Shown here one piece after another: positions 1-7,454 of a stretch of DNA of 64,000 nucleotides. This DNA comes from JAFGLZ01 sp964622545 (lineage in GTDB: Bacteria; Planctomycetota; Phycisphaerae; UBA1845; JAFGLZ01), in assembly GCA_964622545.1 (NCBI GenBank), contig CAZUQM010000005.1, positions 182,975 through 246,974 on the forward strand, in the 5' to 3' direction. The number at the start of each line of letters is the position of its first letter. The first letter of the stretch is position 1. Under the pieces are notes generated by a model. It was given only the letters and a program-made list of their open reading frames with translations, searched no databases and was not told where the DNA came from. The translations under genes and the position numbers were made by a program.

Positions 1-557
1 TCGGGGCAAGGGTGCAGGGCCGCGGGCACCAGCAGGCGGCCGCCGTCGATCTGGATCATGCGGTCGTTGTTGACGACGTGGTAGCCGTCGACCGTGGTGG
101 CGCGGACGGGCGGACCGACGGTCTTGAGCTCATCGGTGCTGCGGCGGACGTAGAAGTTGCAGTCGTCCCAGCCGTTCTTGCGGAGGTAGCCTAGCAGCAG
201 CTCGCCGGAGGTGAGCCGGACGATGCTGACGGACATGACGTTGTCCTTGCCCTCGTTGGGCACGAGGATGCGGTCGTCGGTCCAGGTCTTGCCGTCGTCG
301 GCGCTGGTCCGGATGCAGAGGTCGGCCTTGGAAGAGTCCGATCCGCCGCTGGTGAAGCGGGTGTAGACCAAGGCGAGCCGCTCATTCTTCAGCTCGACGA
401 CGTCGCCCTCGCTGTTGCGGGGGTAGGCCTTGGAGGGGTTGATGACGAGCAACGGCTGTGGCTCGGGCAGGCCGCCGAGCGTCTTGGCCGAAGCACCGGT
501 GGAAAACAGCAGACTGAGCATCGATGCGAAAACGAGTCGGCGAAGGATTCGGTGCAT
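1..557 (-). CDS. Secreted sialidase-fold (BNR/Asp-box) protein, C-terminus beyond window
   Basis: The frame is open from an ATG at 557 to the window edge without a stop, so about 185 N-terminal residues are present and the rest lies to the left. Residues 1-24 form a signal peptide (basic MHRILRRL start, hydrophobic core, ASA before the cleavage point). A good Asp-box, SADDGKTW, follows around residue 90, and the text around it resembles exo-alpha-sialidase-like six-bladed propellers. Such proteins act outside the cytoplasm on glycans, but many members are not true sialidases, so the substrate is open. A second, complete relative lies at 22104-23177. The region upstream of the start carries palindromes rather than a gene. 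The protein is probably a glycan-active surface or periplasmic enzyme. Confidence 0.75.
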   Translation of the reverse strand, partial: MHRILRRLVFASMLSLLFSTGASAKTLGGLPEPQPLLVINPSKAYPRNSEGDVVELKNERLALVYTRFTSGGSDSSKADLCIRTSADDGKTWTDDRILVPNEGKDNVMSVSIVRLTSGELLLGYLRKNGWDDCNFYVRRSTDELKTVGPPVRATTVDGYHVVNNDRMIQIDGGRLLVPAALHPCP

Positions 558-611
558 GTCGGTCGTTCCTTTCCAGGACGCAGCCTACGAGGCTAAGCAA
601 GCGGGTCGATA

Positions 612-743
612 TGGTGCCACTGCTCGTAAGCAGTGGCATCGTGCGAATTCGTGTCCCCCACCGCTGAAGCGGTGGGCCACCCACTTGATTCTCTGCCCAT
701 TTGCGGGGCGTCCCCTATCGCTGAAGTGGTGGTTCACCCACCC
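612..743. repeat. Three adjacent palindromic repeats (REP-like cluster)
   Basis: Three hairpin-forming units sit between the sialidase and the DUF1080-cytochrome gene. The first, 615-638, has a perfect 10-bp stem (TGCCACTGCT...AGCAGTGGCA). The second, about 649-683, contains CCCACCGCTGAAGCGGTGGG followed by CCACCCA. The third, about 709-741, is a degenerate copy of the second (CTATCGCTGAAGTGGTGG then TTCACCCA). Relatives of unit two recur at 7252-7288, 14447-14500, 16461-16544 and 38784-38820, always between genes. No coding potential is seen. Confidence 0.75.
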
Positions 744-795
744 GGTTTCCTGTCGTGTCCGCCACGCGGTTCTCTGGCCAGGCACGAGGCTCACA

Positions 796-1788
796 TCAGC
801 TTCCTTGGGTCCTGCGTTGTGTCTGCTTGAGGACGACATGTCGGCCGTGGCAGTCGGTGCAGATGCTGCCGGCGGTGATGGCCCGGCCGTTGGGTCGGGT
901 CTTGCCCTGCCATGTCTCGCGGAAGGCGGCGACCTTGTCGGGGTTCTTGTGCTCGCCGTGGCAGCTCTTGCAGAACTTGTCGACCTCGGCGCGGCCGAAC
1001 TTGATGTCGGCCCGCGTCATGCCCTGCTCGTCGTGCATGTGCTCGACGGACGGGCCGTGACAGGCGCTACAGGCCATGTCGTTCTTGAGGTGAACGACCG
1101 ACAGCTCCTCCTTGACGAAGTCGACGTGGCAGACGTTGCAGTACTCGTTGGTGGCCTTGGGGAGCCAGGGATATTGCCCGCCCTTGCCGAGCCTCTTGAG
1201 CCGGACGCGCCGCACCATGATCTTCATGTTTTTGTACGGGTCGCCGGCGTGGGTCTGCAGGCCGATGTGGCCCTTGGCGTGGGTCTTGTCATGGAAGTCC
1301 GCGACCTTGTGGCCGTTGAGCGTGGCGAGGATGTGATCGCCGACGCATCGGATGGTGGCGGTGTTCCAGTCGTTCTTGTTGAGGTGCTCTTCGTGCTTGA
1401 CGGTCGTCTTGAAGCCCTCGGCCCAGATGCTGCCGGTCTTGGCCTCGGGGTAGTTGAGGATGTCGTACTGATAGCCGCGTTTGCCGGGCGGCATGCGGAA
1501 CCAGATGCCGCTGTTGGCGGGCCAGACGACCTTGAACTCGACCTCGAGCTCGAAATCGCTGTATTGCAGGCGGGTCATCAGGTCGCCGGGCTCGCCCTTG
1601 TCGTTTTGCGTGCCGATGAGGATGCCGTCCTCGACGGTCCACGTGCCGTTGCCGACGACCTTCCACCCGCTGAGGCTCTTGCCGTTGAACAGGTCGATCC
1701 AGCCGTCGGACTTGCCGGTCTCGGCCGACGAGCCGGCCAGCATCAGACCCGCGACACACGCCACACCCACGCCAAGCCTCAGCATCAT
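796..1788 (-). CDS. DUF1080 (3-keto-glycoside hydrolase-like) domain fused to a tetraheme cytochrome c domain, exported
   Basis: This 330-residue protein has a signal peptide (about 1-22). A DUF1080 concanavalin-like domain spans roughly 27-197 (DGWIDLFNGKSLSGW start, SGIWFR and DWNT motifs). The last 120 residues hold four CxxCH haem-attachment motifs: CNVCH at 217, CSACH at 240, CKSCH at 273 and CTDCH at 310. DUF1080 (PF06439) proteins have been linked to hydrolysis of 3-keto-glycosides; the haem part implies electron transfer in the periplasm. The fusion is direct with no long linker. An AGAGG Shine-Dalgarno lies 8 nt before the ATG. It follows an exported aldo/keto-reductase-like gene on the same strand, 98 bp apart, and may share its transcript. 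The domain calls are firm; the idea that both halves work on one substrate is inference. Confidence 0.85.
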   Translation of the reverse strand: MMLRLGVGVACVAGLMLAGSSAETGKSDGWIDLFNGKSLSGWKVVGNGTWTVEDGILIGTQNDKGEPGDLMTRLQYSDFELEVEFKVVWPANSGIWFRMPPGKRGYQYDILNYPEAKTGSIWAEGFKTTVKHEEHLNKNDWNTATIRCVGDHILATLNGHKVADFHDKTHAKGHIGLQTHAGDPYKNMKIMVRRVRLKRLGKGGQYPWLPKATNEYCNVCHVDFVKEELSVVHLKNDMACSACHGPSVEHMHDEQGMTRADIKFGRAEVDKFCKSCHGEHKNPDKVAAFRETWQGKTRPNGRAITAGSICTDCHGRHVVLKQTQRRTQGS

Positions 1789-1886
1789 GGTCTAGACCTC
1801 TCCGCGATCCTCTCGGGTTCGCCCTGATTCCAGGGGGTAGGACGAAGGCGGGCGACCTTCTTGCCCGGGCCGCCCGTGGGTTGCCC

Positions 1887-3011
1887 TTAGACCCATTCGA
1901 AGCTCTTGAGCCACTCGTAGCCGCGCGGCAGGTTGGCATACATGCCATCGCCGAGGCGGTCGATCCGGGCCAGCTCCTCGGCGGTCAGGGGCGTCTTGTC
2001 GTAGCTGGCCTTGACGTTGTTCTCGACCTCTTCGAGGGTCGTCATGCCGGGCACGGTGGCGGTCAGCTCGGGCGTCTGGAGGATCTTGCGCAGGGCCAGC
2101 ATGGCGGCCTCGTGGTCCTCCTGGTCGCCCTTCTTGGTGACGGGGAACTTGGCCCCATGCCGGAAGAGCGAGCCGCCGCCGAAGGGTTTGATGGTGACGA
2201 CGCCGACGTCGGCCATCTTGGCGGCCTCGAAGAAGCTCCTCTCGGCCTTGCCGTGGATCTTGACCTTCTTGACCTTGCTCTTGGGCGTCAGGGGCATGAT
2301 GACCATCGTGAACTCGGGGAAGGTCTCGAACACGTGGCGGAGGAACGGGCCGTTGTGGCTGGACATGCCGAGCCAGCGGACCTTGCCCTGCTTCTTGGCC
2401 TTCTCGAAGGCCTCAATGACGGGGACGATCTCCTCGTCGGTGTGGCGGCCCTGCATGTCGGCCTGGGGTCGGAAGATGTCGATGTAGTCGCTGCCGAGCC
2501 GTCGGAGGCCTTCATCGATCTCGCGCATCATGGCCGGGGTGTTGCGATGGGCGGGGTTCCGCATGCAGAGGATGTGGTCGGAGTAGCCGATGTACATCTT
2601 GTCGCGTCGGCCCTTGACCGCGGCGCCGTAGGCCAGCGCCTCGGCCGGGGTGGTGAGATCGACGTAGTTGATGCCGAGCTCGATGCACTTGCTGACGATG
2701 GCGGTGCGGTTCTGCTTGACGTCCTCGGGGCAGACGTCGTCGGCGAAGGTGGCCCAGTAGCGGTTTCCCTCACGGTTCTTCCAGTGGCCGCCGAGGCTGA
2801 CCTCGCTGATCATCACGCCGCTCTTGCCGAGCTTGCGGTAGGTCATCTTGGGATGATAGTTGAGCGGCTTGGGTTCCTCGGAGGCGTGGGCCTGCTTGGG
2901 TTCGGTGCCCTTCTCGGGCTGCTCGCATCCCGTGGTGCCGATGGCCAGTCCGGCCGCCGCGGCCGTGCCGCCCTTGACGAAGTCGCGTCTGCTGAGCCGA
3001 TCTGAAGACAT
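1887..3011 (-). CDS. Exported aldo/keto reductase-like protein with altered catalytic residues
   Basis: It has 374 residues with a twin-arginine signal (SRRDF at 7-11) ending in a possible lipobox with Cys29 (GTTGC), so it may be a Tat-exported lipoprotein. The barrel begins around residue 55 (YRKLGKSGVMISEVSLGG) and runs to the C-terminus, with GSDYIDIF and KVRWLGMSSH typical of the AKR superfamily. Aligned by eye to the usual Asp-Tyr-Lys-His tetrad, only the Asp is clear (NYVDLTT). The Tyr position falls in TPAEAL, the Lys position in MYIGYSDH and the His position is Gln (IFRPQ). The ATG at 3011 is chosen because GGAGG precedes it by 7 nt. A reading frame extends 34 codons further upstream but lacks such a site. 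It precedes the DUF1080-cytochrome gene. It may be a binding protein or an enzyme with different chemistry. Confidence 0.8.
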   Translation of the reverse strand: MSSDRLSRRDFVKGGTAAAAGLAIGTTGCEQPEKGTEPKQAHASEEPKPLNYHPKMTYRKLGKSGVMISEVSLGGHWKNREGNRYWATFADDVCPEDVKQNRTAIVSKCIELGINYVDLTTPAEALAYGAAVKGRRDKMYIGYSDHILCMRNPAHRNTPAMMREIDEGLRRLGSDYIDIFRPQADMQGRHTDEEIVPVIEAFEKAKKQGKVRWLGMSSHNGPFLRHVFETFPEFTMVIMPLTPKSKVKKVKIHGKAERSFFEAAKMADVGVVTIKPFGGGSLFRHGAKFPVTKKGDQEDHEAAMLALRKILQTPELTATVPGMTTLEEVENNVKASYDKTPLTAEELARIDRLGDGMYANLPRGYEWLKSFEWV

Positions 3012-3165
3012 GAGAAGACCTCCGGTAGTGGTGCGTGCCGTCGCCCGGGCCGGATGACCTTCGGGCCCGGCCGGCATGCGTGTAGCATAGTCGCGGTCCG
3101 CGGGGTCTCGCAACCGGCTGGAGGTCGGCTGCCGGAAGGCCGGAAGGGGGCGTCGTTCGCTGCGA

Positions 3166-3193
3166 TTGACATCCCGCCCGGCGGTCCCATAAT
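3166..3193 (+). promoter_or_regulatory. Candidate sigma70-type promoter for the SAM hydrolase gene
   Basis: A perfect TTGACA at 3166-3171 is followed after 16 nt by CATAAT at 3188-3193. It lies 45 bp before the start at 3238, in the intergenic space between two divergent genes. This is the best consensus match in the window. Confidence 0.5.
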
Positions 3194-3237
3194 GGTCCGC
3201 GAGCGCCGGGCGCGCGGACCTTCTGTGGTGCTAGCTT

Positions 3238-4026
3238 ATGCCGATCATCACGTTGACGACCGACTTCAGCCTGAGGGACCACTACGTTGCGTCGATGAAG
3301 GGTGTGATCCTGTCGATCAACCCCAAGGCCACGATCGTGGACGTCACGCACGACATCGAGCCGCAGAACGTGCTCCAGACGGCGTTCATCATGCGGCACA
3401 TCTGGCCGAACTTCCCGGTCGGCACGATTCATGTGGCCGTCGTCGATCCCGGCGTGGGCACCGACCGGCGGATCATCGCGGCCGAGTTCAACCGGCAGCT
3501 CCTGATCTGTCCGGACAACGGGATCGCCTCGCTCTTGCATCGTGACGCGCCGATCGCGTCACTGCGTGAGATCACGAACCGCCAGTTGTTCGCGAACCCC
3601 GAGCCGTCGGCCACGTTTCACGGTCGGGACATCATGGCGCCGGTGGCGGCGCACCTCAGCCGGGGCACGAAGTTGACGGAGCTGGGGCCGGCCTCGGACC
3701 AGATGGAGATCCTCGACCTGCCGAAGACGAAGCGCAACCCCGACCGCAGCACCGAGGGCGAGGTCATCTACATCGACGCGTTCGGCAATCTGGTGACGAA
3801 CCTGACGCGCGAGGCCATGGCGCCGACGTACGTGGCCAACCCCGAGGCCCGCGTCTGGCTCGGCGAGCGCGACGTCGGGCCGGTACGCCAGACCTACGCC
3901 GACGTAAACGGCAAGGAGCCGCTGGCGCTGCTCGGCAGCGTGGGCATGCTCGAAATCGCCGTCAACGGCGGCCATGCGGCCAAGGAGTTGGACGCCGGCA
4001 TCGGCACGGCCGTCCGCGTGAAGTAG
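3238..4026 (+). CDS. S-adenosylmethionine hydrolase (adenosine-forming), DUF62 family
   Basis: This 262-residue cytoplasmic protein matches the SAM hydroxide adenosyltransferase family (formerly DUF62). It opens with IITLTTDFSLRDHYVASMKG. The family's Asp-Arg-His set appears as D70 and R77 in VVDPGVGTDRR and H128 in ATFHGRDIMAPVA, positions that match the characterised archaeal members closely. The C-terminal domain carries the expected IDAFGNLVTNL segment. The reaction is SAM plus water to adenosine and methionine; related halogenases and fluorinases use a halide instead but keep different residues. It starts at ATG 3238. The Shine-Dalgarno is poor, but a near-consensus promoter sits just upstream. 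bioD follows 52 bp later on the same strand; whether the two share a transcript is not clear. Confidence 0.88.
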   Translation: MPIITLTTDFSLRDHYVASMKGVILSINPKATIVDVTHDIEPQNVLQTAFIMRHIWPNFPVGTIHVAVVDPGVGTDRRIIAAEFNRQLLICPDNGIASLLHRDAPIASLREITNRQLFANPEPSATFHGRDIMAPVAAHLSRGTKLTELGPASDQMEILDLPKTKRNPDRSTEGEVIYIDAFGNLVTNLTREAMAPTYVANPEARVWLGERDVGPVRQTYADVNGKEPLALLGSVGMLEIAVNGGHAAKELDAGIGTAVRVK

Positions 4027-4078
4027 CGGCCGGTCCCAGGCCCGCGCCGCGGCGGGCGCTTCGTCTTGTCCCCGGATC

Positions 4079-4822
4079 ATGGAGCCGATCGACATGCCTC
4101 GCGACGTTCCCGGCATCTACGTGGCGGGCACGGGCGTGGGCGTGGGCAAGACGGTCGTGTCGGCCGGTCTGGCCAGGCTGTGGAGCGATCAGGGCTATCG
4201 GGTGGGCGTGTTCAAGCCGATCGCCATCGGGTGCGAGCGGCGGACGCGGATCGGGCTGATCAGCAACGATGCCGAGTGCCTGGCGTACTCGGCCGGATGT
4301 GACGTGCCGCTGGACCGGATCAACCCCGTTCGCTACGGGCCGCAGGTGGTGCCGATGGCCGCGGCCGAGCAAACCAAGACGCCCATCGACGAGGACGTCC
4401 TCTGGGAATCGTACGAGCACGTCTGCCACGATGCGGACGCCGTGATCGTCGAGGGAATCGGCGGGCTGCTCACGCCGCTGGCGCGGCGTCGGTTCGAGGT
4501 CGACCTGGCCGACGAGTTTGGGCTAGACTTGCTGTTGGTCGGGCAGGTCGGGCCGGACGCGGTCAGCCGCATGGTGATGGCGGGCGAGATCGCCAGGTCG
4601 CGCAAGCTGCGGGTCGTCGCGACGGTGCTCAACGGGTACGACACGAACGCGCCGAGCCTGGCCGAGGAGACCGATCCCGGCACGATCGCACGGTGCTCGA
4701 AGCTGACGCAGCCGGTGTGCGTGCCCCAGGACGGCGAGACGGACGTGGCCGAGGGGCGGATCGGGGCCCGCGTCCTCGACGCCCTGGCGCGGCTGAGCCT
4801 TAAGCCGCGCAAACCGCGGTAG
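4079..4822 (+). CDS. bioD: ATP-dependent dethiobiotin synthetase
   Basis: This 247-residue protein shows the BioD fold. It has a P-loop GTGVGVGKT at 17-25, KPIAIG at 46-51 in the position of the catalytic lysine loop, a SNDAE substrate-binding stretch, and EGIGGLLTPL, the counterpart of the EGAGG loop. It would close the ureido ring of dethiobiotin from diaminopelargonic acid, CO2 and ATP in the cytoplasm. Other bio genes are not present in the window, so it stands alone here. A start at 4094 (MPRDVPG) is also possible. The C-terminal tail is basic (SLKPRKPR). Cobyrinic-acid-type P-loop amidotransferases are distant alternatives but lack the short single-domain layout seen here. Confidence 0.85.
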   Translation: MEPIDMPRDVPGIYVAGTGVGVGKTVVSAGLARLWSDQGYRVGVFKPIAIGCERRTRIGLISNDAECLAYSAGCDVPLDRINPVRYGPQVVPMAAAEQTKTPIDEDVLWESYEHVCHDADAVIVEGIGGLLTPLARRRFEVDLADEFGLDLLLVGQVGPDAVSRMVMAGEIARSRKLRVVATVLNGYDTNAPSLAEETDPGTIARCSKLTQPVCVPQDGETDVAEGRIGARVLDALARLSLKPRKPR

Positions 4823-4890
4823 CGGATCGGCAGCGGCGATGCCGGCGATGACACTTCCACGAACCCGTACCACGACATAAGGGACAGGCC

Positions 4891-6378
4891 ATGAACCCAC
4901 ACACCGATCATCCGACATGCCCTTGCTGCGGCGACGTGTCGCGGCGGGACTTCCTGGCCGGGACGGGGCTGGCGGCCGGGTCGCTGACGCTCGGGACGAT
5001 GCCGACGACGTTGCTGGCCGGGTCGGCGGCGTCGCGCAAGAAGGAGCCCGCGCGGGTGCAGGTCGCGTTCGTCTACCCGCCGTCGACCGTATTCAGCGAG
5101 AAGCCCGACGGCTGGTGGAGCTGGCCCGGCAACGAGTTCGACGCCGAGGCTCGGCAGAAGCAGTACACGGGCAAGCTGCGGGCCAGCGCCAAGCGGCTGG
5201 GCGTGCGGCTCGAGGTCGAGCCCAAGAGCATCGCGAGCGACGATGACGTCAAGCGGCTCACGGCCAAGCTCGCGGCGGATCGTCCGGACGGGATGCTGCT
5301 GATCCTGTTCTACAACCGGAGCCTGCACCACGCCGACGCCCTGCTGGCCGCGGCCGAGAAGCAGGGCATTCCGGCGGTCTTCTACATCGGGCTGGGCGTC
5401 AAGCACGGTGCGATCACGGCGTATCGCCGGCCCGGGGTGTACTTCATCCAGTCGCTGGACAACTTCGAGGCGCTCGAGCGGGGCCTGCGGATGATCCACG
5501 TCCGCAAGCGGATGGGTCAGAGCCTGCTGCTGAGCATCAACGAGGCCAAGGAGCCACGCGAGGGCCGCGAGCAGTTCTTCGGCACGACGGTGCGGGTGAT
5601 TCCGTTCCGGCAATATGCGGCCGCGTTTCACGCGGTGAAGATCGACGGCGAGGCGTTGCGGTGGATCGAGCGGTTCAAGGCCGAGGCCAAGGAGGTCCGC
5701 GGACTGTCGGCCAAGGCGATGGAGAACGCCACGCGGGCGCATCTGGCGCTGAAGAAGCTGCTGGCCGACGAGGGCGCCGACGGGCTGACGATGAACTGCC
5801 TGAAGCGCGGCATGCTCAAGCCGTGCGTGAGCTTCGCGTCGCTGAACAACGAGCTGATCCCGGCCGCGTGTGAGAACGACCTGCCGGCGGTCTACACGCA
5901 GCTCCTGGGACAGCTCCTGCTGGGCCGACCTGGTTTCCAGCACAACCCGTGCTACGAGACCGAGCGGAACCACTACTACGCCTCGCACTGCACGTGTCCG
6001 TCGAGGTTGTACGGGCCGGGCGGGTCGGAGCTGCCGTTCCTGCTGCGGCGTTTCGCGCACACGAACGAGGGGAGCTGCGCGATCCAGGTCTTCTGGAAGC
6101 CGGGCGACGCGGTGACGATGGTCCGCTACTACCCGAGCAAGTCGCCGAAGCTGGACGTGTACGCGGGCGAGGTGGTGGTCTCGCACCCGATGCCGCCGGC
6201 CGGCGGGTGCACGACGAACGTCGAGATCAAGGTCACCGACCGCGCCGACGCGTGCATGGTTCGCGGGCATCACAACCTGCTCTTCGCGGGTGACTTCGCG
6301 CGAGACTTCCGGCGGTTCGCGAATCTGCACAAGATCGGCCTGGCGAGGACGGGATATGCGGGACCGGCGGCGGGGTGA
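4891..6378 (+). CDS. Tat-exported protein with L-fucose/L-arabinose isomerase-like fold
   Basis: This 495-residue protein begins with a cysteine-rich leader (CPCC at 10-13) and a twin-arginine motif SRRDFLAG at 17-24, then a hydrophobic stretch. The mature part starts with a Rossmann-like domain (RVQVAFVYPPS). It ends in a beta-rich domain whose layout (HCTCPSRL, EGSCAIQVFWKPGDAVTMVRY, HHNLLFAGDFARDFRRFANL) resembles the C-terminal half of FucI/AraA isomerases. Family assignment is by eye. Sugar isomerases are normally cytoplasmic, so export is unusual and the reaction is uncertain. The start at 4891 follows GGGACAGGCC. Its last 26 codons are duplicated at 7145-7224 beyond the next two genes. 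Confidence 0.65.
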   Translation: MNPHTDHPTCPCCGDVSRRDFLAGTGLAAGSLTLGTMPTTLLAGSAASRKKEPARVQVAFVYPPSTVFSEKPDGWWSWPGNEFDAEARQKQYTGKLRASAKRLGVRLEVEPKSIASDDDVKRLTAKLAADRPDGMLLILFYNRSLHHADALLAAAEKQGIPAVFYIGLGVKHGAITAYRRPGVYFIQSLDNFEALERGLRMIHVRKRMGQSLLLSINEAKEPREGREQFFGTTVRVIPFRQYAAAFHAVKIDGEALRWIERFKAEAKEVRGLSAKAMENATRAHLALKKLLADEGADGLTMNCLKRGMLKPCVSFASLNNELIPAACENDLPAVYTQLLGQLLLGRPGFQHNPCYETERNHYYASHCTCPSRLYGPGGSELPFLLRRFAHTNEGSCAIQVFWKPGDAVTMVRYYPSKSPKLDVYAGEVVVSHPMPPAGGCTTNVEIKVTDRADACMVRGHHNLLFAGDFARDFRRFANLHKIGLARTGYAGPAAG

Positions 6379-6380
6379 GG
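6301..6380 (+). repeat. Left copy of an 80-bp imperfect direct repeat (3' end of isomerase-like gene)
   Basis: This copy is the native end of the preceding gene, from CGAGACTTCC through the TGA stop. It matches 7145-7224 at 73 of 80 positions by hand count. The two copies are 844 bp apart and bracket the DUF433/DUF5615 pair. Confidence 0.9.
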
Positions 6381-6486
6381 AATGCATCGATGAACCGCCG
6401 GACGGACACGTCGACATGCCTGGCAGGAGAAAGAGGATTCGTGGGACATGCAGAGGCTTAGCGTGTGATCGAAACGAGCCGAAGGG

Positions 6487-6492
6487 TATAAT
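6487..6492 (+). promoter_or_regulatory. Candidate -10 box before the DUF433/DUF5615 pair
   Basis: A perfect TATAAT lies 28 bp before the ATG at 6521. The -35 position (TGTGAT at 6464-6469, 17-nt spacer) is a weak match, so the promoter may be regulated or leaderless-like. Confidence 0.4.
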
Positions 6493-6520
6493 TCACTAGG
6501 CCGATTGTCTTGGAGTCTTC

Positions 6521-6742
6521 ATGAACGACCGCATCGCCATCGATCCCAACATTTGCCACGGCAAGCCGATCGTTCGAGGTACGCGGACGCCCGTGACGGT
6601 TATCCTGGCGGCCCTCGCCGGCGGCGACGATGTCGCACAGGTCGCTGAGGATTACGAGATCACGGAAGATGCCGTTCGCGCCTGCATCGCCTTTGCCTGC
6701 GATGAACTGGAAGGTCAGGTCTACCTCTTGGGGTCGGGTTGA
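6521..6742 (+). CDS. DUF433 family antitoxin
   Basis: This 73-residue protein has the signature DUF433 pattern: DPNICHGKPIVRGTRTPV, then ILAALAGGDDVAQVAEDYEITEDAVRACIAFA. DUF433 proteins are small helix-turn-helix-like antitoxins that pair with PIN-like DUF5615 toxins, bind the toxin and usually repress their own promoter. The toxin follows after 3 bp, so the two are certainly one operon. A TATAAT box lies 28 bp upstream. The pair sits between two copies of an 80-bp repeat, which suggests that it arrived by insertion. Confidence 0.9.
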   Translation: MNDRIAIDPNICHGKPIVRGTRTPVTVILAALAGGDDVAQVAEDYEITEDAVRACIAFACDELEGQVYLLGSG

Positions 6743-6745
6743 TTC

Positions 6746-7111
6746 ATGCAAGGCTTCTTGGTGGACGCCAGCCTCCCGCGAGCAACGAACGATCTGGTTC
6801 GATCCCTTGGCCATGACGCGATCGATGTACGAGACGTCGGGCTGGGTACGTCGAGTGACGCGCTTGTCGCCGCACACGCCATCGAACACGGGCTTTGTAT
6901 TCTGACTCGGGACCAAGGATTCGGCGACCCGCGCGTCTACCCACCCGAGAAGTATCATGGGATTGTCGTGCTTAGCCTGTCCGATAGGGCGCACCGAGGC
7001 CTCGTGCTCAAAACGCTCGAAGATTTCCTGGGCCAACTGAACGGCATAGGAAACCTGACCGGACGTTTGGCCATTGTCGAACCTTCCCGGATACGACTTC
7101 GTCCGCGCTAG
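6746..7111 (+). CDS. DUF5615 family PIN-like toxin
   Basis: This 121-residue protein has the PIN-like layout of the family: an early acidic residue (FLVDASLP, D7), the helix RATNDLVRSLGHDAIDVRDVGL, and the motif ILTRDQGFGD around 52-61 containing further acidic residues. DUF5615 proteins are presumed Mg-dependent ribonucleases. It begins 3 bp after the DUF433 antitoxin stop, with its start set by that tight coupling. The length is normal for the family and no damage is visible, so the module may be active. Confidence 0.88.
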   Translation: MQGFLVDASLPRATNDLVRSLGHDAIDVRDVGLGTSSDALVAAHAIEHGLCILTRDQGFGDPRVYPPEKYHGIVVLSLSDRAHRGLVLKTLEDFLGQLNGIGNLTGRLAIVEPSRIRLRPR

Positions 7112-7144
7112 TGCGCAGAGTGGGTCGTTTCGCCCCACGTGGCA

Positions 7145-7224
7145 CGAGACTTCCGGCGGTTCGCGAACCTTCACAAGATCGGCCTGGCGAGGACGAGGTA
7201 TGAGGGGCCGGCGGAGGGGTGAGG
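7145..7224 (+). repeat. Right copy of the 80-bp repeat: orphan C-terminus of the isomerase-like gene
   Basis: It translates in frame to RDFRRFANLHKIGLARTRYE and then GPAEG and a stop, so it is a remnant of the end of a gene like 4891-6378. Two of the seven differences from 6301-6380 are synonymous (AAT/AAC, CTG/CTT). It has no start and no upstream coding part. Similarity to the left copy continues weakly beyond the stop (CACGTCGAC, then ATTCGTG). Confidence 0.85.
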
Positions 7225-7251
7225 CGACGCGCGGGCACGTCGACCAGTCGA

Positions 7252-7288
7252 ATTCGTGTCCCCCACCGCTGAAGCGATGGGCCACCCA
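7252..7288. repeat. Palindromic repeat of the CCCACCGCT-AGCGGTGGG family
   Basis: This near-perfect copy of the unit at 649-683 has the same flank ATTCGTGTCC and the same tail GCCACCCA; one stem base differs (GCGATGGG). The rest of 7289-7454 holds no gene. It contains a second repeat type (CCACTGGGGACCCGGCTTC, about 7391-7409) and a GCCAAGGCTACGCAGGTCA stretch related to 14385-14405. Confidence 0.75.
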
Positions 7289-7454
7289 ACGGGAGGCTCG
7301 CTCATAGACGGGCCACCCCTTGCATGTTCTGGGCAGCGTTCTATCGGGGCATACCGTTTCCTGAGTAAGCACAGGACAGCGACCCCACTGGGGACCCGGC
7401 TTCGCCAAGGCTACGCAGGTCAAGGGCTACGCCGTGGGAACCAGCGTGGCGCGG

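Noticed and set aside
601..745. CRISPR array
   Set aside because: The repeats are palindromes of different kinds with irregular spacing and no spacer series; no cas genes in the window.
430..1827. 465-codon + strand frame opposite the DUF1080-cytochrome gene
   Set aside because: Shadow of the DUF1080-cytochrome gene, running through palindromic repeats; no signal or domain.
4333..6417. Long minus-strand open frame opposite the isomerase-like gene and bioD
   Set aside because: Arg/Leu/Val-rich shadow without motifs; both + strand genes are well supported.
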